A stretch of 64,000 nucleotides of DNA, taken from positions 1-64,000 of the forward strand of contig NZ_JAMXQU010000005.1 in NCBI RefSeq assembly GCF_024054035.1, read 5' to 3'. The notes under the pieces are model-generated. The model did not search any database and was not told where the DNA came from. It saw only the letters and a list, made by a program, of their open reading frames with translations. Positions 1 to 8,586 of this stretch are shown here, piece by piece; within the stretch, counting starts at the first letter, position 1; each line of letters starts with the position of its first letter. The position numbers were made by a program, and so were the translations under genes. This DNA is from Asaia lannensis NBRC 102526 (GTDB lineage Bacteria > Pseudomonadota > Alphaproteobacteria > Acetobacterales > Acetobacteraceae).

Positions 1-184
1 ACTGGCCAGAGACGTTGCCCTGCATCTGCTGCGCGATGCCGTAGGCAGCGGCGTTGTCGGCAGCGCTCGAGACCTTGCGGCCGGTCGAGATGGTGTTTTC
101 AGCGTTGCTCAGGGCCGTCTGGGTGGCGTTCAGGGTCTGAACGGCGACCATCGCCGAGGCATTGGTGTTGATTGAAAGGCTCAT
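1..184 (-). CDS. Flagellin, N-terminal part (cut by window edge)
   Basis: The minus strand encodes 61 residues starting MSLSINTNASAMVAVQTLNA and continuing through LSNAENTISTGRKVSSAADN. This is the conserved D0/D1 N-terminus of flagellin, the filament subunit exported through the flagellar type III system. The ATG at 184 is preceded by CCAGGAGAAATTCG, a good Shine-Dalgarno at normal spacing. The rest of the gene lies beyond the left edge, so length and the C-terminal D0/D1 part cannot be judged. FlaF encoded nearby and the FlmG-like glycosyltransferases further right are expected to act on this product. Upstream lies a long leader with a CtrA-like site at 367-382. Confidence 0.95.
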   Translation of the reverse strand, partial: MSLSINTNASAMVAVQTLNATQTALSNAENTISTGRKVSSAADNAAAYGIAQQMQGNVSGQ

Positions 185-977
185 CGAATTTCTCCTGGTG
201 CTCGCCCAGATATCGGGCCACGCAAGCATCATAAAACCCGAAATGGATAAGAGAAGATTACCAGAATGGAAGAACCCAGATGATACCCGTACAGCCATCA
301 AGCTTGATCAGACCACAGACGATACAGCAAACAGAGATGACCGATGGTTTTCCGGAAGGGCTTTGATTAAGCGCGTTGTTAATTTCGATAGAGCGCAGCA
401 AGGTGCCTCGATCACCGGTATCGAGGCGAGAGGGTTTCCTGCCGATTGGCATGTCTTACGATAGGCAGCCCACACACCATATCGCGAACGGCCTGGTTCG
501 GCGCGCTATCGAGGCCATCATCATGGTTACACTGCATGGTCTGAAGCTAAGATTGATGCGCGATTCGACTGCTCTCGTCAGAATGCTGGCTCAGGGTGCA
601 GGCTCTAACCTGAGATTAGCTGTCTTGAGCCCGTCGTTGCGTGGAGCGCCGTGCACCACGAGGCGCCGAGACAGCAGGTCTCGTATCACGATCCCTGTTG
701 GAGTGCGGCCTCCTCGCGGGTGCCCAGTCTCAACCCTCTCTTTGCCAGGTGCGAGACGGGCAAGATGAGTGTGGCAACTCTTCGTGATAAAAGTGCTTGC
801 CAAATCGGGCAGGCATAACTATTACGTGATACGAATGTTATCGATATTTTGACCTTTAACGGGCAAAGCATCATTGCAGGACGAATTTAAATATATAAAC
901 TAATGTAGCTAAATAGTTAGTGTATATATAGGATTATTTTTTCTTATCTGTCTATTTGAATTTTGGGTTTCTTGGTC
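185..977. other. Long non-coding stretch between flagellin and the MotE-like gene
   Basis: About 790 bases with no convincing gene: the open frames here lack a Shine-Dalgarno and any recognisable protein. It must hold the divergent promoters of flagellin (minus) and the MotE-like gene (plus). A CtrA-like site lies at 367-382. A GCGCC/GGCGC hairpin lies at 646-666. Bases 885-960 are strikingly AT-rich compared with the rest of the window and contain an inverted repeat, ACTAA (899-903) and TTAGT (917-921). I see no tRNA-like or clear sigma-54-type element. Confidence 0.6.
367..382 (-). promoter_or_regulatory. CtrA-like site upstream of flagellin (spacing one base long)
   Basis: On the minus strand the sequence reads TTAACAACGCGCTTAA, two TTAA halves separated by 8 bases. 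The CtrA consensus is TTAA-N7-TTAA, so this is one base too long and only suggestive. It lies 183-198 bases upstream of the flagellin start, similar in position and orientation to better sites at 10963, 13739 and 24560. Confidence 0.3.
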
Positions 978-1871
978 ATGCCGCGAATTCCACTTGGGCG
1001 TCTACTCCATGTGTCGACCATCTTTATGACACTAGCGCTTGCGATGAATGTGCATGCGCTCGCCAGTCGTATGGGTGAAGATGACCGCAGCACCCAGCCT
1101 GAAAACGCCGATACAGCAAATCCGACTGCCAAGCTTCAGGCACCACTTCCCAAACCTCATAATAAGCAGCCTTCGGTATCTGCGGCTTCGGCGAATACGG
1201 AAGGGTGGAAGACCATCCCTGTGACATCGGAAGGGATCCGAGCTGACGACGATGCAATTCCGGTCGACGCCGCGTTCCTGAAGAACGATGGTCCTGCTGC
1301 ATCCTGTATCGGCATATCCTGTGTGCCGGGTGGTGCTACGGACGTGACAGATACACCGACCACAGATCAGGCCCAGGCTGAGCTGGTAAAGCGTTTGCTG
1401 TCGCACCAGGGATCCATAGAGGATGAACGTCGCAAGCTTGAGGAGCAGAAACACGTTCTGGACTCGGCACGTATCGTTCTTGAGGAGAAGATGCGCGCCA
1501 TTGATAATTCGATGGCCGAACTTGCTGAAAAGCAGGCGCAGCATAAAGAGATGATGGTCGCAGAGACCTCGCGTCTCGTGAAGATCTACGAGGAAATGCC
1601 GCCGAGAGAGGCCGCTGCGGTTTTCAATATCATGGATATCCACGTGCTCGTGTCGATTGCAAACAGCATGAACCCGCGGAAGATATCAGCGATCATGGGA
1701 TACATGTTTCCCGAGCGGGTCAACACAGTGTCGCAGTATCTGGCTGGCGTACGTAATTTCCACCTTAACCGGAGTGGTCCTGACAGCGTGGCCGGTCATG
1801 CGGGTAGTGTGGGCACGCTCTCATGGCTCCCAAGTGTAGGCTCAGATCATCCACCTGTTCCGAAAGAGTAG
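978..1871 (+). CDS. MotE-like flagellar protein (secreted, coiled coil, MgtE_N-like C-terminus)
   Basis: A 297-residue product. Residues about 5-28 form a hydrophobic signal or anchor (LLHVSTIFMTLALAMNVHAL). A disordered Pro/Ala/Thr-rich stretch reaches about residue 130. A charged coiled coil follows at about 140-195 (SIEDERRKLEEQKHVLDSAR). The end is a compact helical domain with EEMPPREAAAVFNIMDIHVL, the pattern of the MgtE_N/FliG-like domain of MotE-family proteins. In rhizobia MotE is a periplasmic chaperone for a motor protein. The ATG at 978 was chosen because the only upstream start is a TTG (963), and neither has a clear Shine-Dalgarno. The gene leads FlaF by 81 bases and is not next to fliM as in many relatives. 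The family is fairly sure, the exact role is not. Confidence 0.7.
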   Translation: MPRIPLGRLLHVSTIFMTLALAMNVHALASRMGEDDRSTQPENADTANPTAKLQAPLPKPHNKQPSVSAASANTEGWKTIPVTSEGIRADDDAIPVDAAFLKNDGPAASCIGISCVPGGATDVTDTPTTDQAQAELVKRLLSHQGSIEDERRKLEEQKHVLDSARIVLEEKMRAIDNSMAELAEKQAQHKEMMVAETSRLVKIYEEMPPREAAAVFNIMDIHVLVSIANSMNPRKISAIMGYMFPERVNTVSQYLAGVRNFHLNRSGPDSVAGHAGSVGTLSWLPSVGSDHPPVPKE

Positions 1872-1952
1872 ATCCTACGCATAGGATTTTGATGTTCAGC
1901 CTGACTGAGATAGTAGAGTTAATCACCACCGACCTGCCGCAAGGGCTGAAAA

Positions 1953-2315
1953 ATGAACGCCATGCACCCTGGATTACGCGCCTATAAAGCAGTCGCAGAG
2001 ACAAGCCTGTCCGGTAGAGAAGCGGAGGTGGTCGCTTTCACGATGATGCTCGAAGAGTTGCAAAATGCAGAGGCAGACGCGAGCTTGCGCGCCAAAGCTC
2101 TCGATCGACACCAGAAATTATGGTCGCTTATCATGAAGGCCAATATCATCGACAGTGGCCATACGCCGGATGATGAACGGGCGTTGATTGTAAACCTTGC
2201 AGACAAAGCTCAGAAATACGGGATTCAGGCTATCCTGAACGAGGAGCTCACTCTATTTCCCCTTATTGATATTTCCCGGGATGTGCTTGACGGATTAACA
2301 GGAGTGACGGGCTGA
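1953..2315 (+). CDS. flaF: Flagellar biosynthesis regulator FlaF
   Basis: A 120-residue protein with the FlaF pattern: an N-terminal AYKAVAETSLSGREAEVVAF, a central helix with DRHQKLWSLIMK, and a C-terminal LFPLIDISRDVLDGL. In alphaproteobacteria FlaF acts with FlbT to control flagellin translation and secretion, FlaF being needed for filament assembly. It follows the MotE-like gene on the same strand and is convergent with the che operon. Its usual partner FlbT is not in the window. The stop codon sits inside a strong hairpin (2308-2326). The ATG at 1953 gives the usual family length. Confidence 0.85.
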   Translation: MNAMHPGLRAYKAVAETSLSGREAEVVAFTMMLEELQNAEADASLRAKALDRHQKLWSLIMKANIIDSGHTPDDERALIVNLADKAQKYGIQAILNEELTLFPLIDISRDVLDGLTGVTG

Positions 2316-2340
2316 TCAACAGCCCGAGCACACTGATCAG
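2308..2340. terminator. Hairpin between convergent flaF and che operon
   Basis: CGGGCTG (2308-2314) and CAGCCCG (2320-2326) form a perfect 7-bp stem around a 5-base loop, overlapping the flaF stop. An alternative stem pairs CTGATCA (2312-2318) with TGATCAG (2334-2340). There is no U-tract, so intrinsic termination is only plausible. The position between convergent genes supports it. Confidence 0.45.
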
Positions 2341-2354
2341 ACCAGAGATAACTC

Positions 2355-2708
2355 TCAGAAGAAATCTATTTCGCCGGCGGCGGCTGGTGGAGGGGCATTC
2401 CTGCCTGTAAAGAGACCCTGCACGCTTCCAAGTTGGACATCTTTGAGAAGATCTTCGAGATTCAGCTGTGTGTCATCATCACGGCACGCAGTGTGCATGA
2501 AGTTGCGTAGTATGATAGTGATTGCGTCGACAAACTGTGTCGCGTGATCGAGCTTCTGCAAATTTCTGATCTCGCTTTCATGAAAACTCATATTAAGCGC
2601 GGATCTCTCGATAGCTGCCTGCACACTCAGCAGATCGCCATGTGTGATAACCAGTTGTGCAACGATATTGGATATGAATTCGCGAGGCTCGGTGTTCATC
2701 GATTGCAT
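2355..2708 (-). CDS. CheT-like small helical protein with DxxxQ motif (putative CheY-P phosphatase)
   Basis: A 117-residue, largely helical protein at the distal end of the che operon. It contains LQKLDHATQFVDAI, in which Asp54 and Gln58 have the D-x3-Q spacing of the CheZ active site (DLTGQ in E. coli CheZ). It ends in the acidic-aromatic tail GEIDFF, reminiscent of CheY-binding C-termini. Sinorhizobium has a similar-sized protein, CheT, at the end of its che operon with a DxxxQ motif. Position, size and motif all agree, but overall sequence identity could not be tested. The gene starts 123 bases after cheD ends. Start codon: the longest frame begins with TTG at 2717; ATG 2708 or 2699 is more likely. 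If right, it would dephosphorylate CheY in this CheZ-less system. Confidence 0.6.
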   Translation of the reverse strand: MQSMNTEPREFISNIVAQLVITHGDLLSVQAAIERSALNMSFHESEIRNLQKLDHATQFVDAITIILRNFMHTACRDDDTQLNLEDLLKDVQLGSVQGLFTGRNAPPPAAAGEIDFF

Positions 2709-2831
2709 GAATCCCAAATAGCTTAAGCTGGGAGGTATTTCCCGTAGATTGGCAGGCGCGTAAAAACTCTGAACCTCATTTGCTGCGACTGGAGGGGAGG
2801 GCGCGTCAGCACCTGGACGATTGGCGATCTT

Positions 2832-3392
2832 TCAAAATAGCTCGACATGGGTCTTGTCGTCAGTTTTCCACTTTCTTTCGAAAGCGGCTTCTTTCTTGTT
2901 ATAGGCCTGCTCCTGAACACCGATTGCGCGGCCGTCCTCGACAAGATTTTGCTGTGCGCGCCCGGTGGCTGGCCAAAAGCGTATGCGTCTCGCCTGTGTG
3001 CCACCCAGACTTTGCGCGACGCAGGATATTCTCTCGTTTGCGAGGTATCCCACCACAAAGAGGCTGTTTTCCTGACCGATCTTGCCTAAGGAAGGCACGA
3101 TCGCGGCGCCTCCAAATGCCTTGCACAAAAGGCGGTCTCTCTTGCCGCCAGAAGTTAGGATGCCGTTTATCAGCTTTTCCATAGCATTCACCCCAAAACG
3201 AAGGGCTGTGCTATTGTCGCATCCTTCTCCCGTAGGAAGGAGAAAGTGGTTCATGCCACCTATCCCGGCAAGTGGATCGTACATGCATACGGAGATGCAC
3301 GATCCCAGCAGGGTGGTAAGCAGAGTGTCAGCCCCCCCGGCAACAACGACATCACCCTGAATGACGGTTTGGGTAAGCATTTGCTGTTGCAT
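2832..3392 (-). CDS. cheD: Chemoreceptor glutamine deamidase CheD
   Basis: A 186-residue CheD. It deamidates specific glutamines in chemoreceptors to glutamate, creating methylation sites, and often couples to CheY-P phosphatases. The catalytic triad is visible: Thr26, Cys32 in LLGSCISVCMYDP and His49 in GGMNHFLLP, with the spacing known for the family. FGGAA follows in the central sheet. The C-terminal tail (about residues 158-186) is charged and probably flexible. The ATG overlaps the cheY2 stop by one base (TGATG), so the two are translationally coupled. It lies upstream of the CheT-like gene. Confidence 0.93.
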   Translation of the reverse strand: MQQQMLTQTVIQGDVVVAGGADTLLTTLLGSCISVCMYDPLAGIGGMNHFLLPTGEGCDNSTALRFGVNAMEKLINGILTSGGKRDRLLCKAFGGAAIVPSLGKIGQENSLFVVGYLANERISCVAQSLGGTQARRIRFWPATGRAQQNLVEDGRAIGVQEQAYNKKEAAFERKWKTDDKTHVELF

Positions 3393-3781
3393 CAGGTGAT
3401 AGGTCCGAAGACCTTCTCCAGTACTTCGCGTAGCTTGGCGACGGTATATGGCTTTGCGAGGAAATTGTTCACGCCCGCTTTGATTGCCTCTTGTACGAGA
3501 TCACGACTCGCTTCGCTCGTGAGAATGACAAAAGCTGTTTTCTGTGTCTTGGGATTTTCTCGCACTGCGCGAAGCAATGCGAGGCCGTCCATGACAGGCA
3601 TGTTGAAATCCGAGATCACCAAGTGGGTGGGATTCTGCCCCAGATACTCAAGTGCCTCCTTGCCGTCCTTGCGCTGGGCCACTTGCGTGAAACCAAGCTG
3701 GGCAAGATTGTTGGCTAGAACCTGACGGATAGAAGCCTGGTCATCGACAATCAGAGCTCGAATTTGAGAGGCTGCGGGCAT
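3392..3781 (-). CDS. cheY: Chemotaxis response regulator CheY2
   Basis: A 129-residue single receiver domain. Acidic pair Asp13-Asp14, phospho-acceptor Asp58 (VISDFNMP), Thr88 (VILTSEAS) and Lys110 (LAKPYT) are all present, so it should be phosphorylated by CheA. From its place between cheB and cheD it corresponds to CheY2 of the Sinorhizobium/Agrobacterium operons, the form that acts on the flagellar motor there. AAGGACCCGAT before the ATG is a good ribosome site. A 79-base gap separates it from cheB, the largest gap within the signalling part of the operon. Motor binding is inferred from synteny only. Confidence 0.92.
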   Translation of the reverse strand: MPAASQIRALIVDDQASIRQVLANNLAQLGFTQVAQRKDGKEALEYLGQNPTHLVISDFNMPVMDGLALLRAVRENPKTQKTAFVILTSEASRDLVQEAIKAGVNNFLAKPYTVAKLREVLEKVFGPIT

Positions 3782-3860
3782 ATCGGGTCCTTAGGGCTTC
3801 ACGCTGAGAGAAGGTAATGTGACAGGTTTTGATAATTGGCGAATAAAGCGGATCATGGTG

Positions 3861-4901
3861 TTAACGTACCCGAGCGGTCATCGCGGCGTGGCTGATCTGA
3901 TTGAGCGGCACGATCTGCGCCGCTGCCCCGATTTCAGCAGCGACGCGGGGCATTCCGTACACCACCGAGGTCGCTTTGTCCTGCGCAATTGTCCAAGCCC
4001 CTGAACGGCGCATCGCTAGCAACCCTTCTGCACCATCCTGCCCCATACCTGTCAGAATGATGCCGAGCGCCGCCTTGCCCACCTGTTCCGTAACCGAGTC
4101 GAACAGCACGTCGACAGATGGAGTATGTCCGTTGACGGCGGGACCCGTATGCAGTCGTGTTGTGACGGTTTGAGCGTTGAGGGTAACCGTCACATGATGA
4201 GAGCCACCGGGCGCAATTCGGACATCGCCCCTTCGCAGGACTTCGCGATCCTGCGCTTCGCGTATCGATAGCGCCTCTATTTTCTTATCGAGACGGGCAG
4301 CGAAACTTGCTGTGAAAAATGCTGGCATATGCTGACATATGACAATGGGTGGGCTGTCAGGAGGGAACCCGCTCAAGACCTCCTCAAGCGCCTCGACGCC
4401 TCCGGTCGATGAGCCTATGGCGACAACGGCAAAATCCTGAGACCAGACAAGGCGCTCAGGTGTCGATGCTGGCAGCTTCGTCTCTTTGGCGCGTGTTTCC
4501 GGCTTGGACTTTGCCGCCTGGCGGACGATCCCTGGCAGGCCGGCATAGGCGTTGACTCCGGGTGCGGATGACATTGCCTTGGGAAAACAGTCGAAGGCAC
4601 CCATCTGCAAGGCAGTAAGTGCCAGTTCGGCATTCCTCTGTGTCAGGCTCGAGACCATGACGACCGGGATCGGTCGCAACCGCATGATCTTGTCCAGGAA
4701 CTGTAGTCCGTTGATATTCGGCATTTCTATATCAAGCGTGATGACATCAGGCTGGTCCTTAATAATCATATCCTTGGCTTCGAGGGGATTGGAGGCTTCG
4801 CCTGTGATCAGCAGATCAGGATGCCCCTGAAAAGCATGGCGTATCATCGCGCGCGCCGTCCGGGAGTCGTCAACTACAAGTACTTTCACCGGGGGGGACA
4901 A
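3861..4901 (-). CDS. cheB: Protein-glutamate methylesterase CheB
   Basis: A 346-residue CheB: receiver domain at residues 1-120 (acidic residues 11-12, phospho-acceptor Asp57 in VITLDIEMP) and a methylesterase domain from about 155. Catalytic Ser165 (AIGSSTGGVEAL), His191 (ICQHMPAFF) and Asp289 (TGMGQDGAEG) are visible. It removes methyl groups from receptors as feedback for adaptation. The start is the TTG at 4901, because AAGGAGGG sits 7 bases upstream inside the end of cheR, the protein then begins right at the receiver, and the longer frame runs back through cheR. A linker of about 30 residues joins the two domains. Confidence 0.94.
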   Translation of the reverse strand: MSPPVKVLVVDDSRTARAMIRHAFQGHPDLLITGEASNPLEAKDMIIKDQPDVITLDIEMPNINGLQFLDKIMRLRPIPVVMVSSLTQRNAELALTALQMGAFDCFPKAMSSAPGVNAYAGLPGIVRQAAKSKPETRAKETKLPASTPERLVWSQDFAVVAIGSSTGGVEALEEVLSGFPPDSPPIVICQHMPAFFTASFAARLDKKIEALSIREAQDREVLRRGDVRIAPGGSHHVTVTLNAQTVTTRLHTGPAVNGHTPSVDVLFDSVTEQVGKAALGIILTGMGQDGAEGLLAMRRSGAWTIAQDKATSVVYGMPRVAAEIGAAAQIVPLNQISHAAMTARVR

Positions 4902-4903
4902 AC

Positions 4904-5743
4904 CTAGCCCTCCTTTTTGTATATGGTCGGTGCAATATTGATCAATCCGCACTGCGCAGCATTGGCGACGCGTTCCGAATGACCGACATAAAGAAAGCCA
5001 CCCGGCTCGAGGCGTTCGGCAAGACGAGCCCACAATGCTTCGCGCGTCGTATCATCGAAATAGATGACAACGTTGCGGCAGAAGATGACTGAAAAGCTGC
5101 CGCGGAAAGGCCATTCAGCATTCAGATTAAGGACCCGGAAGCTTGGAAGGGCGCGCAACGAGGCGCTCATGCTTGCTGAACCGCCGTGGTCCTCAAGATA
5201 GAGAGAACGTTCCCGCTCCGGAATCCCCTCGAGTTCGTCGCGAGCGTAAATGCCTTCGGCGGCACGGGCCACGACTTCGCTATTGATGTCTGTCGCCAGA
5301 ATGCGGAAATCAAAGGACCCTATTTCCGGAAAGCTTCCGAGCGTCGTCATGGCGATGCTCCACGGCTCCTGCCCTGTCGAGCAGGCCGCTGACCACATAC
5401 GTATCTTCTTTCCCTGACGAAGCAACGGAATCAGGGAGGGCATGACTTCGGTGCGCAAATGATCGAAGTGATTCCGCTCACGAAAGAAGCCCGTTACGTT
5501 CGTTGTAAGGGCGCAGATCAGCTTTTCGAGTTCGACCGTGCCAGCGGGGCTGGTGGCAAACTGCAGATACGCCTCGAAGCTGCCCATCTGCATTTCGCGC
5601 ACGCGTCGCGACACACGTGCATAGACGAGCGCCTTCTTGGTGTCTGGCAGGCAGATGCCAGCTTGCTCTTGTGCGATTCCCTGCAGACGTCGAAAATCGG
5701 TGTCTGTATATTCAGGGGCAGTAAGGGTGATGGAGGCGGTCAT
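4904..5743 (-). CDS. cheR: Chemoreceptor methyltransferase CheR
   Basis: A 279-residue CheR. The N-terminal helical domain (residues about 10-85) contains KALVYARVSRRVRE. The SAM-binding domain has MWSAACSTGQEPWSIAM, then ILATDINSEVVARA and the FCRNVVIYF motif. It methylates receptor glutamates. Its beta-subdomain can bind an xWxxF peptide, and the operon's own receptor ends in GWEDF. ATG 5743 overlaps the cheW stop as ATGA. Its last codons carry the Shine-Dalgarno of cheB. Confidence 0.95.
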   Translation of the reverse strand: MTASITLTAPEYTDTDFRRLQGIAQEQAGICLPDTKKALVYARVSRRVREMQMGSFEAYLQFATSPAGTVELEKLICALTTNVTGFFRERNHFDHLRTEVMPSLIPLLRQGKKIRMWSAACSTGQEPWSIAMTTLGSFPEIGSFDFRILATDINSEVVARAAEGIYARDELEGIPERERSLYLEDHGGSASMSASLRALPSFRVLNLNAEWPFRGSFSVIFCRNVVIYFDDTTREALWARLAERLEPGGFLYVGHSERVANAAQCGLINIAPTIYKKEG

Positions 5744-6210
5744 TCTTTGGGGGATTCGCCAACAAGCTGTTTGACGACCGTATCAAGTTTTAGAATTCCA
5801 ATCATCCGGTTATCGACCAGCACCAGACCGTGCAAGCATCCCCCCTCATCGGAGGTCGGCTGGATATCAGTCGATTTGATATCGGCGAGATCGATAACCC
5901 GGTCCACCAGAAGGCCATAGACCACACCGCCTCTTGATTCGACGATGACAACGACACGCCGGGCATTCTCCAGTTCCGGAGCAATGTTCAGGTAGGCTGC
6001 GAGATCGATAACGGTCAGGATAATGCCGCGCAAGTTGATCGCACCGCATACGTAAGCGGGGGCAAAGGGCAGGGTTGTGGTTTTTTCGAAACCTCTGATT
6101 TCGCGTACGCTAAGGATGGGTATGCAGTATTCCTGTGCACCGACTGCAAAAACGATCATCTTGATCGACGAGACACCGGGCCCTTCAATGGTTGTCAGTT
6201 GTTCGGTCAT
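5740..6210 (-). CDS. cheW: Chemotaxis coupling protein CheW
   Basis: A 156-residue CheW with the SH3-like fold signatures IVFAVGAQEYCIPILSVREI, APAYVCGAINLRGIILTVID and VYGLLVDRVIDLADI. It links CheA to receptors in the signalling array. The start was placed at ATG 6210 because AATCAGGAACCTCCG precedes it and the frame upstream (to 6243) adds 11 residues without a ribosome site. It is the only free-standing CheW in the window, so all six receptors here probably use it unless others lie elsewhere. Confidence 0.94.
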   Translation of the reverse strand: MTEQLTTIEGPGVSSIKMIVFAVGAQEYCIPILSVREIRGFEKTTTLPFAPAYVCGAINLRGIILTVIDLAAYLNIAPELENARRVVVIVESRGGVVYGLLVDRVIDLADIKSTDIQPTSDEGGCLHGLVLVDNRMIGILKLDTVVKQLVGESPKE

Positions 6211-6249
6211 CGGAGGTTCCTGATTGATACTGAGCATGTTCATGAAGAT

Positions 6250-8571
6250 CTAGGCTACCAGCTCGGACAATCCGAGCATCGATTTGTTGTCTGTCTGGCT
6301 GAGTGCTGCTGCGATGAGGGCCGAAACGTCCAGAATGAGGGCAACGCTTCCATCCCCGAGAATTGTTGCGGCCGACACACCGAAAATATGGCGATAGTTC
6401 TTTTCCATGCTCTTGATGACGACCTGCGTCTGACCGCAGATTTCATCAACAATGAGTGCTGCGCGGCTGCCCGACTCATTTTCGACCACAAGCACGACAG
6501 CGCCTTCGAGCGTCTCCTGCTTGCTCGGCGCGGCAAGACCGAGAGTCGCTGCGAGTGGCAAAAGCGGGATACATTCACCGCGCTTCGAGATGATACTCGT
6601 ACCATCTGGCAATGCGTAAACATCGCCTTCACTAACGATGATGGCTTCAGAGACGGCTGAAATCGGGATGACCATTGTTGTTTCGGCGGCGTTGATAAGC
6701 ATACCGTCGAGAATGGCAAGGGTGAGGGGAAGGCTGAGACTGAAGGTTGTCCCTTTGCCTGGCACACTGCTGATCACTACGCGGCCACCAAGGCTCATGA
6801 TAGCCTGCTTGACCACGTCCATTCCAACCCCTCGACCCGAGAGATCCGAGACTTCTGAGGCCGTTGAGAAGCCTGGGGTAAAGATAAGGTTGTTGATCTC
6901 GTCTTCGCTCAGGGTTGCGTCGTGTGGGATGATCCCCCGCTTCACCGCCGTCTCGAATACACGCTGGCGATTGACGCCCGCGCCGTCATCCTTGATCGTG
7001 ATCAGAATGCGTCCCGAGCGGTGCTCGGCGGAGAGTGTGATATTTCCCTCGGATGGTTTGCCCGCGGCCAAGCGATCTTCGATAGACTCTATGCCGTGAT
7101 CGACGGCGTTTCGCAGCATATGCGTGAGCGGTGCCGCCAGCTTTTCGATCAGGGTGCGATCAACTTCGGTGTCCTCTCCCTCCAGCTCGAGATTGACAGC
7201 CTTGCGCGTCATGGCGCTAGCCTCGCGCACGACGCGTTGCATCCGCTGGAAGACGCTCCGCACCGGCTGGGCGCGCACAGACATCACGGCATCCTGTATG
7301 TCCCTGGTAAGGGTTTGCATGCCTTCAATGCTCTGTATCAGCTCATGATGGCCGGATACGGCGCTCTTCTGGCAAAGTGATTGCACCGCAGCTTGGGCGA
7401 TGACCAGTTCACCTACGAGATCCATAAGATCGTCCACGCGCGAAAGATCGACACGGATGGATGCTGTCTCGGTCTTGCGTGTCCCACTCACCGCAGCGGT
7501 GGAAGGCTCTTCTTCCCTCAGCGTTTGCGCAGTCGATGCAAGAGCTTCAAGAATTTTCTCTGCTGGAGGACGGATGTCGACCGCCGGTAACTGGGGTGCC
7601 TGCTCATCATCCGCATGTACTTGCGGGATGATTGCGAGATCGGCACCTGAGGGCTGAGCGGGCTGCTCCTCAACGCTGACAATCGCACCCTCATCCGAAT
7701 CAGGAGTTATATCAGCCTCCGGGTACGCCTTGGGCGCCTCCGTCGGGATAGACTTTTTGTCGTCCTGACTGATCGTAAATGTGCAGCTGTCAACGATCCA
7801 ATCGAAAACGTCGCGTATTGCTGCCTCTTCGACCGTAAGAGGCAACAGGATCTCCCAACTGAGATAGGATTTTTCAGCATCTATCGCATCGAGATCAGGT
7901 AAAGAGTCTGTCTTGCAAGTGATCAATGCCGTTTCGCTCTTGCTCTTCGCAAGATTCGATAGCGCGGTCAGGATATTCCGCGCATCGTCACCGCAGTGAT
8001 ACATCTCATCATGGGGGCGGAAAGAAACGCACCATCTGGCCGGTATTTCACTTTCTACAGCCTCAACGCTGAAATCGTCGTCGAAGCTGAAGGCGACAGG
8101 CTCGAATTCCATAGGGACGGGGCAGAAGCTGTCCTCGACGGCCCCTGCATCTGTGGCCTGACTCGCCTCGGTATGGCCGGCCCCGGAGGCATTGACACGC
8201 TGGAGTTCGCCCAGGTTCTCGTCAATGCGAACGGCATCGACTGCCACGCCTCCGCGGGCCTCGACGACGAGGTCGCTCAGAACATCCATGCTTTTGAGGA
8301 ATACGGCAATGACGTCGCGTGTGGGGGCGATCCGGTCCGACCTCACACCGTCAAGCGAGTTCTCATACACATGAGCGAAGCGGACCAGATTCTGAAGGCC
8401 GAACGAAGCGGCACCGCCTTTGATGGAGTGCACGGCACGGAACACCGCATTGACTGTATCCGCCTCCGCACGATCTGCATCGAGCGCAGACAACCCTGTT
8501 TCCAGCTCCTGCAGCTGCTCTTCGCATTCCTGAAAGAAAATCTCCAGGATTTCGTCCATGTCTGAGCTCAT
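6250..8571 (-). CDS. cheA: Chemotaxis histidine kinase CheA
   Basis: A 773-residue CheA with all expected parts. The P1 HPt domain has phospho-His48 in AVHSIKGGAASFG. A long variable region (about residues 110-370) holds a P2-like segment and acidic/Pro-rich linkers. P3 dimerisation follows (RVDDLMDLVGELVIAQA). The P4 kinase domain has the N box (HMLRNAVDHGIE), the G1 box (IKDDGAGVN) and SGRGVGMDVV. The CheW-like P5 is at the end. It receives receptor output and phosphorylates CheY1, CheY2 and CheB. ATG 8571 has AGGATCAGC in front. A second in-frame Met at residue 5 is possible. Confidence 0.96.
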   Translation of the reverse strand: MSSDMDEILEIFFQECEEQLQELETGLSALDADRAEADTVNAVFRAVHSIKGGAASFGLQNLVRFAHVYENSLDGVRSDRIAPTRDVIAVFLKSMDVLSDLVVEARGGVAVDAVRIDENLGELQRVNASGAGHTEASQATDAGAVEDSFCPVPMEFEPVAFSFDDDFSVEAVESEIPARWCVSFRPHDEMYHCGDDARNILTALSNLAKSKSETALITCKTDSLPDLDAIDAEKSYLSWEILLPLTVEEAAIRDVFDWIVDSCTFTISQDDKKSIPTEAPKAYPEADITPDSDEGAIVSVEEQPAQPSGADLAIIPQVHADDEQAPQLPAVDIRPPAEKILEALASTAQTLREEEPSTAAVSGTRKTETASIRVDLSRVDDLMDLVGELVIAQAAVQSLCQKSAVSGHHELIQSIEGMQTLTRDIQDAVMSVRAQPVRSVFQRMQRVVREASAMTRKAVNLELEGEDTEVDRTLIEKLAAPLTHMLRNAVDHGIESIEDRLAAGKPSEGNITLSAEHRSGRILITIKDDGAGVNRQRVFETAVKRGIIPHDATLSEDEINNLIFTPGFSTASEVSDLSGRGVGMDVVKQAIMSLGGRVVISSVPGKGTTFSLSLPLTLAILDGMLINAAETTMVIPISAVSEAIIVSEGDVYALPDGTSIISKRGECIPLLPLAATLGLAAPSKQETLEGAVVLVVENESGSRAALIVDEICGQTQVVIKSMEKNYRHIFGVSAATILGDGSVALILDVSALIAAALSQTDNKSMLGLSELVA

Positions 8572-8586
8572 GCTGATCCTGCTTCT

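Noticed and set aside
258-803. Open frames of 60-130 residues in the flagellin upstream region
   Set aside because: They overlap on opposite strands, have no ribosome sites and their products have no recognisable pattern.
3861-5033. cheB as a 390-residue protein starting at 5033
   Set aside because: The extra 44 residues read through cheR in another frame. A TTG at 4901 with a strong Shine-Dalgarno begins exactly at the receiver domain.
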